Source of the DNA: Thermoleophilia bacterium
Lineage (GTDB): Bacteria > Actinomycetota > Thermoleophilia > Gaiellales > Gaiellaceae
Assembly: GCA_014534415.1 (NCBI GenBank)
Contig: JACVRM010000073.1
Span: 1-9,832, forward strand
Direction: 5' to 3'
Length of the DNA stretch: 9,832 nucleotides
The number at the start of each line of letters is the position of its first letter. The stretch's first letter is position 1. The position numbers and the translations under genes are program-made. The notes under the pieces were generated by a model. The model saw only the letters and a program-made list of their open reading frames with translations, ran no database searches and was not told the DNA's origin. Positions 1 to 4,751 of the stretch are shown piece by piece.

Positions 1-1
1 C

Positions 2-583
2 TCTTTCAAGGGCAAGATCACGGTCACGCCGCCCGTCGCCCGCTCGGTGACGCTGACCAGCTCGCGTCCGCACGCGATCTTCGGCGGCGCCGTGGTGCTC
101 TCGGGCACGGCCTCGAGCAGGAAGGCCGGCGAGACGGTCACGCTGATCGCCCGCCCTGCCGGCGAGCCCGAACAGCGCATCGAGGTCAAGACGGCCGCCC
201 AGGGCAACTGGTCGTTGCGCGTGCAGCCGCGCATCCGCACCGAGTACCAGGCGGCCTTCCAGAGCGCGCTCAGCCCCAAGCTGACCGTCAACGTGCGCCC
301 GCGCATCACCTTCCAGAAGGTCGCAGCGCACCGCTTCCTGGTCGTCGTGCTGGCCGCCCACTCGATGGCCGGCAAGACGGTCGACATGGCGCGCTGGATA
401 CCCGGTCGTGGCTGGGTCGTCTTCGAGGCGTTCCAGCTGACCAGCATCGCCCGCACCGAGACGATCGCGGTCAGAACCGTGACCACATTCGTCCCCCGCA
501 ACACCAAGCTGCGCATCTTCATGCCGGCCGCCCAGGCGGCTCCCAACTACATGGCCGGCCACAGCAACTTCGTCGTCAAGTAG
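2..583 (+). CDS. Ig-like repeat surface/exported protein, 3' end only
   Basis: The frame is open from the left edge, so the gene starts outside the window; 193 residues and the TAG stop are seen. It reads as two beta-rich, Ig-like modules. The first covers about residues 15-100 and has VTLTSSRPHAIFGGAVVLSG, then a GETVTLIARP strand, GNWSLRVQPRI, and a closing LTVNVRPRI. The second, about 101-193, repeats the pattern with AGKTVDMARWIP and ends in MAGHSNFVVK. Such tandem modules are typical of exported or cell-surface proteins with many Ig-like repeats, and I recall similar ones in soil actinobacteria. No enzymatic motif, anchor or sorting signal is visible in this part. A strong palindrome follows 16 nt after the stop, so the gene ends its transcript here. 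The specific role (adhesion or matrix) cannot be told from this fragment. Confidence 0.8.
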   Translation, partial: SFKGKITVTPPVARSVTLTSSRPHAIFGGAVVLSGTASSRKAGETVTLIARPAGEPEQRIEVKTAAQGNWSLRVQPRIRTEYQAAFQSALSPKLTVNVRPRITFQKVAAHRFLVVVLAAHSMAGKTVDMARWIPGRGWVVFEAFQLTSIARTETIAVRTVTTFVPRNTKLRIFMPAAQAAPNYMAGHSNFVVK

Positions 584-598
584 AGCTTGATCGGCTAG

Positions 599-628
599 GC
601 GGCGACCCGCCGGCCGGCGGGTCGCCGC
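599..628. terminator. 30-bp perfect palindrome, probable terminator hairpin
   Basis: Positions 599-628 equal their own reverse complement over all 30 bases, with the centre CCGGCCGG at about 610-617. It lies 16 nt after the stop of the Ig-like gene and can fold into a very stable GC hairpin. There is no T-run after it, as is common for terminators in high-GC actinobacteria. It is symmetric, so it could act on either strand. Confidence 0.65.
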
Positions 629-683
629 TCAGTCGGGTGACGTCGCGAACCGTGCCGCAGGCGGGGCTTCGTGTGCTGCGGGC

Positions 684-689
684 TAGCGT
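684..689 (+). promoter_or_regulatory. -10 box TAGCGT of a leaderless promoter
   Basis: TAGCGT is followed by 7 nt and then GTG at 697. This matches the TAnnnT plus 6-9 nt plus start-codon arrangement at five other genes in the window. It suggests that the broken membrane-protein gene originally began at 697. No clear -35 box is seen. Confidence 0.45.
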
Positions 690-696
690 TCTCGCC

Positions 697-1138
697 GTGC
701 GAGCGATCGACCCGTCGGCGATAGCCCCTGCTTCGCGAGACGTCACGAAGCTCTGCTCGCCGCCTTGCTCGTGAGCGCCGGCGTGCATGCCGGCCTCGCG
801 CTTAGGCACGTCTCTCACTCGCGCCTCGAGGCGCTGGGCTTCGGCGTCGCGACGTGCTTCTGCTCGTCGTGGCGGTCCTCGTCGCCGCGCGGCCGTCGGA
901 CGCGTTCCCGCGCCGCGCCGCGGCCATCGTATTCGCCAGCTTGATCGCGGTGTGGGCGCTGACGCGCTTGAGCGGCCCCGTCGATCCGCTCGGCGTAATC
1001 ACGAAGGCGGTCGAGCTGATAGGACTGCTGGTCGCGCTGTCGCTCGAGCGAGGCGAAACGCGGGTCGGCGCCCGCGTGCCCGCCGTCTACGTGGCGTTCG
1101 GGCTACTGCTCGCCGTTCAAGCGGGGCACGGCCATTAG
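697..1138 (+). pseudogene. Small multi-pass membrane protein, broken by two frameshifts
   Basis: Three reading frames join into one plausible membrane protein. From GTG 697 (frame 1) it reads VRAIDPSAIAPASR. The sense then passes to frame 3 near 735-745 (RHEALLAALLVSAGVHAGLA and LEALGFGVA). It passes to frame 2 near 848-856 (VLLLVVAVLVAARPSDAF, AAAIVFASLIAVWALTRLSG, LGVITKAVELIGLLVALSLE, AVYVAFGLLLAVQAGHGH), ending at TAG 1136-1138. The joined product would be about 145 aa with four or five hydrophobic segments. I recall uncharacterised actinobacterial proteins with the same order (SAGVHA near the N-terminus, ATKAVEL near the C-terminus) but have no family name for them. Either the gene is a recent pseudogene or the assembly carries two indels. 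A conservative annotator would call only 854-1138 (94 aa). The stop overlaps that of the convergent gene by 3 nt. Confidence 0.6.
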
Positions 1139-1305
1139 CTCTCGCGATCGCGGTACGTCAACCACGCGAGCAGCGGGAACAGCGCTGCGCTGAGCAAGAA
1201 TCCGAGCGCCGCCCATGGCGACGCGAGCCAGGCGGCCGCGATCATCGGCGCCGCCACGAGCGTGAACGTCGCAAAGCCGTCGACCTCGACGCGCACGCCG
1301 TCCAT
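1135..1305 (-). CDS. 56-aa hypothetical membrane protein
   Basis: ATG at 1305-1303 opens a 56-codon frame ending in TAA at 1137-1135. After a short polar N-terminus (MDGVRVEVDGF), two hydrophobic stretches (about residues 12-30, TFTLVAAPMIAAAWLASPW, and 31-49, AALGFLLSAALFPLLAWLT) are separated only by a short Trp/Pro turn. The tail is charged (YRDRES). This is a helical hairpin topology, and the hydrophobic composition is unlike the Arg/Pro-rich shadow frames here. The gene is convergent with the broken membrane-protein gene and shares 3 nt of stop codon with it. I see no good Shine-Dalgarno sequence and no TAnnnT box at the right distance, which weakens the call. Function is unknown. Confidence 0.5.
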   Translation of the reverse strand: MDGVRVEVDGFATFTLVAAPMIAAAWLASPWAALGFLLSAALFPLLAWLTYRDRES

Positions 1306-1726
1306 TACGCGCCCGTCTGCTCGTTCCCTGCCTCGAGGCCGCCGTCTGCCTCAGGCTCGCTCGAGATACAGGAGGGGCGGCGTGTCCGCCGCCCTCTCCT
1401 GCCCTCCCCCCATCTGGCGGACGTGGCCGTCCGCCTGACCTGCTCGGCGCCGAACGTCGTCAGGCCGTGAGGCCTCGTGCCGAGGCTGCGTACGTCGTCC
1501 CCGCGCGCGACCGACCCACGTGCGCAGTCGTGCGCAGCCGGCGGCCGACGTCCAATACCAACACCCAGCACCCTCCTCGTCCAGATCTCGGGTACGAAGC
1601 GCATCCTTGCCTGCGTACTGCTCGGTGAAACAACCTACCTCGCGGGCACGTTCGTCTCCATCGCGCGCCGCTCGGAGCGCCGACGCACTCGTCGCCGGCC
1701 GGTGCTCGGGCGCAAGTCGTATCGGG
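1306..1726. other. About 420-bp non-coding stretch with hairpins
   Basis: No frame in this stretch has membrane, domain or codon-bias support; the longer open frames are Arg/Ser/Pro-rich shadows. It holds three hairpins (1375-1394, 1416-1435 and a small one at 1463-1475). From 1480 to 1726 I see nothing recognisable. It is the downstream region of the minus-strand D-aminopeptidase gene and the upstream region of the 56-aa membrane protein. Confidence 0.5.
1375..1435. terminator. Two adjacent GC hairpins, possible terminator
   Basis: GGGCGGCG (1375-1382) pairs with CGCCGCCC (1387-1394) across a TGTC loop. GGCGGACG (1416-1423) pairs with CGTCCGCC (1428-1435) across a TGGC loop. Both stems are perfect over 8 bp. 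They lie about 290 bp downstream of the D-aminopeptidase stop (minus strand) and could end that transcript. No T-run follows on either strand. Confidence 0.35.
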
Positions 1727-2539
1727 TCAGGCGAGGAAGAACTGCCGCCACGCCGTCCACCAGTCGTCCGCGCGCGACACGATCCGCCGCGGGTCGGCGA
1801 CGGTCACGCCGGCCCGGTGGCGGTAGCGCTCGGCGACGTCCGTGCCGGCCAGCTCGACGTCGATCTCGCACGGCCGTCCCGGGTCGTACGGCGGGACAGC
1901 CTTCAGTTCGACCAGCGCTGCGCGGGCGGCCGCCTCGATCAGCTCCCGAGCCCGCAGCGGCGCGATCTGCCGGGCGCTCAGGCGCCCGATGCCCTCCTTG
2001 ACGGCGAGGGTGGTCAGCCCGTCGCCGAGCAGCGCCTTGCCCTCGGCGCACGTCGCCCGGTCGCCGGTCACGAGCAGGACGGGGCACTCCCACGTTCCGC
2101 ACAACGCGGCGTTGATGCCGATCTCGCCGACGAGCGTGCCGTTGAAGCGCAGGCTTCGCCACTCGTGGCCCGAGACCGTGTGGTTCATCACGCCCTCCGG
2201 CGTGCCGGCCATCGCGTGCATGCCGACGAAGAGCGCGGCGTCGCAGCCCTGCTCGAGGAAGCCGGTGTACTCCGTCCAACGCTCCTGGACGACGTAGTCG
2301 CACGACGGGTCGAGGAGATCGGGAACCAGCGAGTTGAAGCTCCACGCGCCGCCCGCGCCGTGGCAGTCCATCACCACGATCTCGGTCGCGCCGGCGGCCC
2401 GCGCGCCGCGCACGGCGGCGTTGATCTCTTCCGTGTAGAGGCGCCGCCCCTCGTCGTAGAGCTTCTCGCCGCCGGTCGTCTGTTCCCACTTGACGATGCC
2501 GGCGACACCCTCCATGTCGCTGATGACGTGGACGCGCAT
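1727..2539 (-). CDS. dppA: M55 family D-aminopeptidase (DppA-like)
   Basis: This encodes a 270-aa zinc D-aminopeptidase of peptidase family M55, close in length to Bacillus subtilis DppA (about 274 aa). DppA releases N-terminal D-amino acids such as D-Ala from short peptides and forms a self-compartmentalising decamer in the cytoplasm. Counting from the ATG at 2539, the metal ligands expected from DppA are all present: D8 and E10 (ISDMEGVAG), H60 (MDCHG), H108 (GMHAM) and E139 (VGEIGIN). H120 (NHTVSG) fits the proposed catalytic histidine. A GTG at 2551 is also in frame, but TAGTGT at 2553-2548 lies 8 nt before the ATG, the leaderless pattern used elsewhere here, and starting at 2539 makes D8/E10/H60 match DppA numbering. 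No dipeptide transporter genes adjoin it. It is divergent from the dehydrogenase gene. A role in recycling cell-wall D-peptides is inferred. Confidence 0.92.
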   Translation of the reverse strand: MRVHVISDMEGVAGIVKWEQTTGGEKLYDEGRRLYTEEINAAVRGARAAGATEIVVMDCHGAGGAWSFNSLVPDLLDPSCDYVVQERWTEYTGFLEQGCDAALFVGMHAMAGTPEGVMNHTVSGHEWRSLRFNGTLVGEIGINAALCGTWECPVLLVTGDRATCAEGKALLGDGLTTLAVKEGIGRLSARQIAPLRARELIEAAARAALVELKAVPPYDPGRPCEIDVELAGTDVAERYRHRAGVTVADPRRIVSRADDWWTAWRQFFLA

Positions 2540-2547
2540 CGCGCGCG

Positions 2548-2553
2548 ACACTA
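2548..2553 (-). promoter_or_regulatory. -10 box TAGTGT before the D-aminopeptidase
   Basis: On the minus strand TAGTGT (2553 to 2548) is followed by 8 nt and then ATG at 2539, so transcription would begin at or next to the start codon. It supports the ATG over the upstream in-frame GTG (2551), which would overlap the box. No strong -35 is visible. Confidence 0.5.
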
Positions 2554-2599
2554 GCCGCCCGCGCGCGGAGGAATCCGGAGTGCGCCGCCTCTCGCGGTT

Positions 2600-2605
2600 T
2601 AGCCT
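2600..2605 (+). promoter_or_regulatory. -10 box TAGCCT before the dehydrogenase
   Basis: TAGCCT is followed by 6 nt and GTG at 2612, consistent with leaderless transcription. It lies back to back with the minus-strand box at 2548-2553, so the 72-bp gap holds two divergent promoters. Confidence 0.5.
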
Positions 2606-2611
2606 GCGTCC

Positions 2612-3421
2612 GTGGAGACCGGACTGGCGGGGAGACGTGTGCTCGTCACCGGCGCCTCAGGGGGCATCGGCGCCGCGGCGGCACGGGCGTTCGCCGACGA
2701 AGGCGCGCGGGTCATCGTCCACTACCACCGCGGCCGCGAGCGCGCCGAAGCAGTCGCCGACGAGGTTGGCGCGGAGCTCGTTGCGGCAGCCGACCTGACC
2801 CGCGAGGACGAGGCCGACCGGCTGTTCGCAGAGGCGCGCGGCGCACTCGGAGGACTCGACGTCTGCGCCGCGGTTGCCGGGGCGTGGCCGTCCGAGGACG
2901 TGCCGCTCTGGGAGTTGCCGCTCGCGCGGTGGCAGCAGACGTTCGCGCTCAACCTCACGGCGACGTTTCTCACGGCGCGTGGCTTCCTGCGCGAGGTAGC
3001 CGAGTCGGGCCACGGCAGCCTGGTGCTCGTCGGCTCGACGGCGGGCTTGTTCGGCGAGGCCGGGCACGCCGACTACGCGGCCGCCAAGTCGGCGATCGTC
3101 CACGGGCTGCTGCTGAGCATCAAGAACGAGGTCGTGCGCGTCGCTCCGCGCGCCCGCGTCAACGCGGTGTGTCCCGGCTGGACGGTCTCGCCCATGACGC
3201 GCCGCGAGCTCGACGATCCCCGCCTCGTCGACCGGGTCACCCGCACGATGGCGCTCCGCAAGGTGGCGCGGCCGGAAGACATCGCACGGCAGATCGTCCA
3301 GCTCGCCTCGGACGAGATCTCGGGCCACGTGACCGGCCAGGTGGTCGTCGTGGCCGGCGGCATGGAAGGCCGCGTGCTGCACGACGAGCCGTCGGCAGGG
3401 GCTGACCCCGCAGGGGTCTGA
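2612..3421 (+). CDS. Short-chain dehydrogenase/reductase (SDR), 3-oxoacyl-ACP reductase-like
   Basis: This is a 269-aa classical SDR oxidoreductase with a Rossmann fold. The cofactor loop is TGASGGIG (residues 13-20), the structural Asn is N114 (ALNLT), and the catalytic set is S142 (GSTAG), Y155 and K159 (YAAAK). NAVCPGWTVSPM after the active site is the usual PG motif region. H37 to R40 after the second beta strand (VIVHYHRGRE) suggest NADP(H) preference. The sequence resembles FabG-type reductases, but the substrate cannot be told. The GTG start has a TAGCCT box 6 nt before it. The last nine residues (SAGADPAGV) and the TGA stop are encoded by a GGGGTCTGACCCC-type repeat, so the C-terminus appears extended or replaced by a short repeat. 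The normal SDR end is near the VTGQVVVVAGGM segment. It stands alone between divergent and independently promoted genes. Confidence 0.9.
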   Translation: METGLAGRRVLVTGASGGIGAAAARAFADEGARVIVHYHRGRERAEAVADEVGAELVAAADLTREDEADRLFAEARGALGGLDVCAAVAGAWPSEDVPLWELPLARWQQTFALNLTATFLTARGFLREVAESGHGSLVLVGSTAGLFGEAGHADYAAAKSAIVHGLLLSIKNEVVRVAPRARVNAVCPGWTVSPMTRRELDDPRLVDRVTRTMALRKVARPEDIARQIVQLASDEISGHVTGQVVVVAGGMEGRVLHDEPSAGADPAGV

Positions 3422-3438
3422 CCCCGTTCGAGCCGGGG
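3398..3438. repeat. GGGG(T)CTGACCCC short palindromic repeats with hairpin
   Basis: GGGGCTGACCCC (3398-3409) and GGGGTCTGACCCC (3413-3425) are near-identical palindromic units 15 bp apart. CCCCG at 3422-3426 can also pair with CGGGG at 3434-3438. The dehydrogenase stop codon lies inside the second unit. I recall this motif as a scattered repeat in many high-GC genomes, often at gene ends. It may act as a terminator hairpin here. Confidence 0.6.
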
Positions 3439-3505
3439 CGGCGCTCCCGCCCGACACGGCAGCTTCGGGAGGAGCCGCTCCACCGGCGCGTTCGCCGCCT
3501 ACGAG

Positions 3506-3511
3506 TAGAGT
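3506..3511 (+). promoter_or_regulatory. -10 box TAGAGT before the membrane serine protease
   Basis: TAGAGT is followed by 9 nt and GTG at 3521. The spacing is slightly longer than at the other leaderless starts in the window, but the box is identical to that at 4740-4745. No Shine-Dalgarno sequence is evident between the box and the start. Confidence 0.45.
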
Positions 3512-3520
3512 CGCCGCGCC

Positions 3521-4378
3521 GTGGACCCGTTCGACGTCCTCTGGATCCTGCTCCTCCTTGCCATCGTGCAGCCGGCGCTCGCGCGCATGTGGATCGTGCG
3601 GGCACGCCGGCGGGCGCTCGAACGTCTGTCGGAGCGGCGCGGCGCAACGATCATCACGCTCATCCACCGACAGGAGACGATCTCGCTGCTCGGCGTCCCG
3701 CTCATGCGGCAGATCGACGTCGACGACGCGGAAGGCGTGCTTCAGGCGATCCGCGAGACCGCCCCGGGACGCCCGATCGAGATCATCCTCCACACGCCGG
3801 GCGGCCTCGTGCTCGCCGCCACCCAGATTGCGCAGGCGCTCGCCGACCACGACGGCAAGGTCACCGCGGTCGTGCCGCACTACGCGATGTCGGGCGGCAC
3901 GCTGATCGCGCTCGCCGCCGACGAGATCGTGCTCGACCGCCACGCGGCGCTCGGGCCGATCGACCCGCAGATCGGCCAGTGGCCCGCCGCGTCGATCGTC
4001 GCGGCCGTCGACCGGCCCGGGCAGCACCAGGACGACACGCTCATCCTCGCCGATGTCGCGCGCAAATCGCTGCGGCAGGTCGAGGAACTGGCCACCCGCC
4101 TGCTCGAGCGCCATCTCCCGCGCGAGAAGGCGCGCGGCGTGGCCATCACGCTCGCCACCGGGCAGTGGACGCACGACCATCCGTTGCTCGCGCACGAGCT
4201 CGAACCGCTCGGACTGCCGATCCGGCTCGGCGTGCCGCCCGAAGAGCGCGAGCTGTTCCGCTTCTATCCGCAGCCGCGAGGGCGGCAGTCCGTCGTCGAG
4301 TACTTCCCGGGCCGTCCCGCCCCGCCCGGCATGCCGACGCGCCGCGAGCTGCCGCGGCCGAAGCGGGCGCGCTCCTAG
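3521..4378 (+). CDS. Membrane-anchored ClpP/SppA-class serine protease (serine dehydrogenase proteinase family)
   Basis: The 285-aa product fits the serine dehydrogenase proteinase family (SDH_sah, PF01972) of the ClpP/crotonase superfamily, relatives of SppA signal-peptide peptidases. Residues about 5-25 (FDVLWILLLLAIVQPALARM) form one N-terminal membrane helix, followed by a basic stretch (RARRRALERLSERR). The core has the substrate-binding/oxyanion segment ILHTPGG (89-95) and the nucleophile region YAMSGGTLIALAADEIVL, with S124 the likely nucleophile, then HAALGPIDPQIG (141-152), typical of the family. The C-terminus (about 262-285) is Pro/Arg-rich and probably disordered. Such proteins are thought to degrade membrane or periplasmic protein fragments; the family name comes from a doubtful early assignment. 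The gene is a single unit with its own TAGAGT box and a strong hairpin 6 nt after the stop. Substrate is unknown. Confidence 0.85.
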   Translation: MDPFDVLWILLLLAIVQPALARMWIVRARRRALERLSERRGATIITLIHRQETISLLGVPLMRQIDVDDAEGVLQAIRETAPGRPIEIILHTPGGLVLAATQIAQALADHDGKVTAVVPHYAMSGGTLIALAADEIVLDRHAALGPIDPQIGQWPAASIVAAVDRPGQHQDDTLILADVARKSLRQVEELATRLLERHLPREKARGVAITLATGQWTHDHPLLAHELEPLGLPIRLGVPPEERELFRFYPQPRGRQSVVEYFPGRPAPPGMPTRRELPRPKRARS

Positions 4379-4384
4379 AACATG

Positions 4385-4411
4385 GAAGCGGCGGGACGAG
4401 CCCGCCGCTTC
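4385..4411 (+). terminator. 11-bp stem terminator after the serine protease gene
   Basis: GAAGCGGCGGG (4385-4395) pairs perfectly with CCCGCCGCTTC (4401-4411) across the loop ACGAG. It begins 6 nt after the protease stop. There is no T-run, only GCTCCG. Position and stability make it the likely 3' end of that transcript. Confidence 0.7.
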
Positions 4412-4498
4412 GCTCCGCCGGGGCCGATTGCCGTCAGTCCCTCGACAGGAGTCCCTCCCCCATCGGCCGTGCGCCGCCGCAACTTGAGCCGGGCGTGC

Positions 4499-4527
4499 GA
4501 AGCGGGGCCCGCCCCAGGCCCCGCTTC
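4499..4527. terminator. Second 11-bp perfect hairpin
   Basis: GAAGCGGGGCC (4499-4509) pairs perfectly with GGCCCCGCTTC (4517-4527) across a 7-nt loop. The stem ends share GAAGCGG/CCGCTTC with the hairpin at 4385-4411, so the two may be copies of one element or a tandem terminator. Confidence 0.5.
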
Positions 4528-4557
4528 AGCTCTTCGACTCGCAATCCCCCGGGATTG

Positions 4558-4615
4558 GCCCCCGCCGCATCGGGGCCGCTCCCGTTTCTCTCGCCGCCCC
4601 CGCCGCATCGGGGCC
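4558..4615. repeat. 20-bp direct repeat, two copies, each a hairpin
   Basis: Positions 4558-4577 and 4596-4615 are identical over 20 bp with a 38-bp period. Within each copy plus one neighbouring base, GGCCCC-like and GGGGCC arms can pair. The copies look like a short REP-type repeat. Function is unknown. Confidence 0.7.
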
Positions 4616-4640
4616 AACGCTTACGTTCCAGATCATCTGC

Positions 4641-4669
4641 GGGGGAGGTCGCTTGACCTATCCCCCTTT
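4641..4669 (+). terminator. Stem-loop with short T-run (terminator or attenuator)
   Basis: GGGGG (4641-4645) and AGGTC (4646-4650) pair with GACCT (4655-4659) and CCCCC (4662-4666), with a two-base AT bulge and a GCTT loop, followed by TTT. It is the only hairpin in the window with a T-tail on the plus strand. It lies 71 bp before the box at 4740, so it would stop read-through into the methionine/folate gene. If transcription started further upstream, it could act as an attenuator. Confidence 0.5.
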
Positions 4670-4739
4670 GGCGGTTGACCGCGCTACTTCACCGATTCCC
4701 CTCGAACGAGGGACTCCCGGGGGGCGGCGGTACCCCGTC

Positions 4740-4745
4740 TAGAGT
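4740..4745 (+). promoter_or_regulatory. -10 box TAGAGT before the methionine/folate fusion gene
   Basis: TAGAGT is followed by GATTGC and then GTG at 4752, the clearest leaderless arrangement in the window. The same hexamer precedes the protease gene at 3506. Confidence 0.55.
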
Positions 4746-4751
4746 GATTGC

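Larger units (their letters stand above)
4379..4751. other. Hairpin- and repeat-dense intergenic region
   Basis: No convincing gene is present in these 373 bp. In order they hold a hairpin at 4385-4411, a second with a similar stem end (GAAGCGG) at 4499-4527, a small inverted repeat at 4542-4557 (CAATCCC/GGGATTG), a 20-bp direct repeat in two copies (4558-4615), a stem-loop with a short T-run (4641-4669), a small hairpin at 4699-4712 and the promoter of the next gene (4740-4745). TTGACC occurs twice (4653, 4675), but no -10 box sits at the right distance from either. I could not match the region to a known SAM, SAH or cobalamin riboswitch. Confidence 0.6.

Noticed and set aside
1305..1604. 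99-codon minus-strand open frame before the 56-aa membrane protein
   Set aside because: It is Arg/Gly-rich, runs through two strong hairpins and has no recognisable domain.
2657..4195. A 512-codon minus-strand open frame opposite the SDR and membrane protease
   Set aside because: It crosses two clear genes and an intergenic hairpin and has the Arg/His/Asp-rich look of antisense shadows.
4653..4698. sigma70-type promoter using TTGACC at 4653 or 4675
   Set aside because: No -10-like hexamer lies about 17 bp downstream of either, and TTGACC at 4653 is part of a terminator-like stem-loop.
4412..4740. SAM, SAH or cobalamin riboswitch before the methionine/folate gene
   Set aside because: I could not find the conserved core motifs of these classes, and the box at 4740 would place transcription start at the GTG, leaving no leader. 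A covariance model search would settle it.
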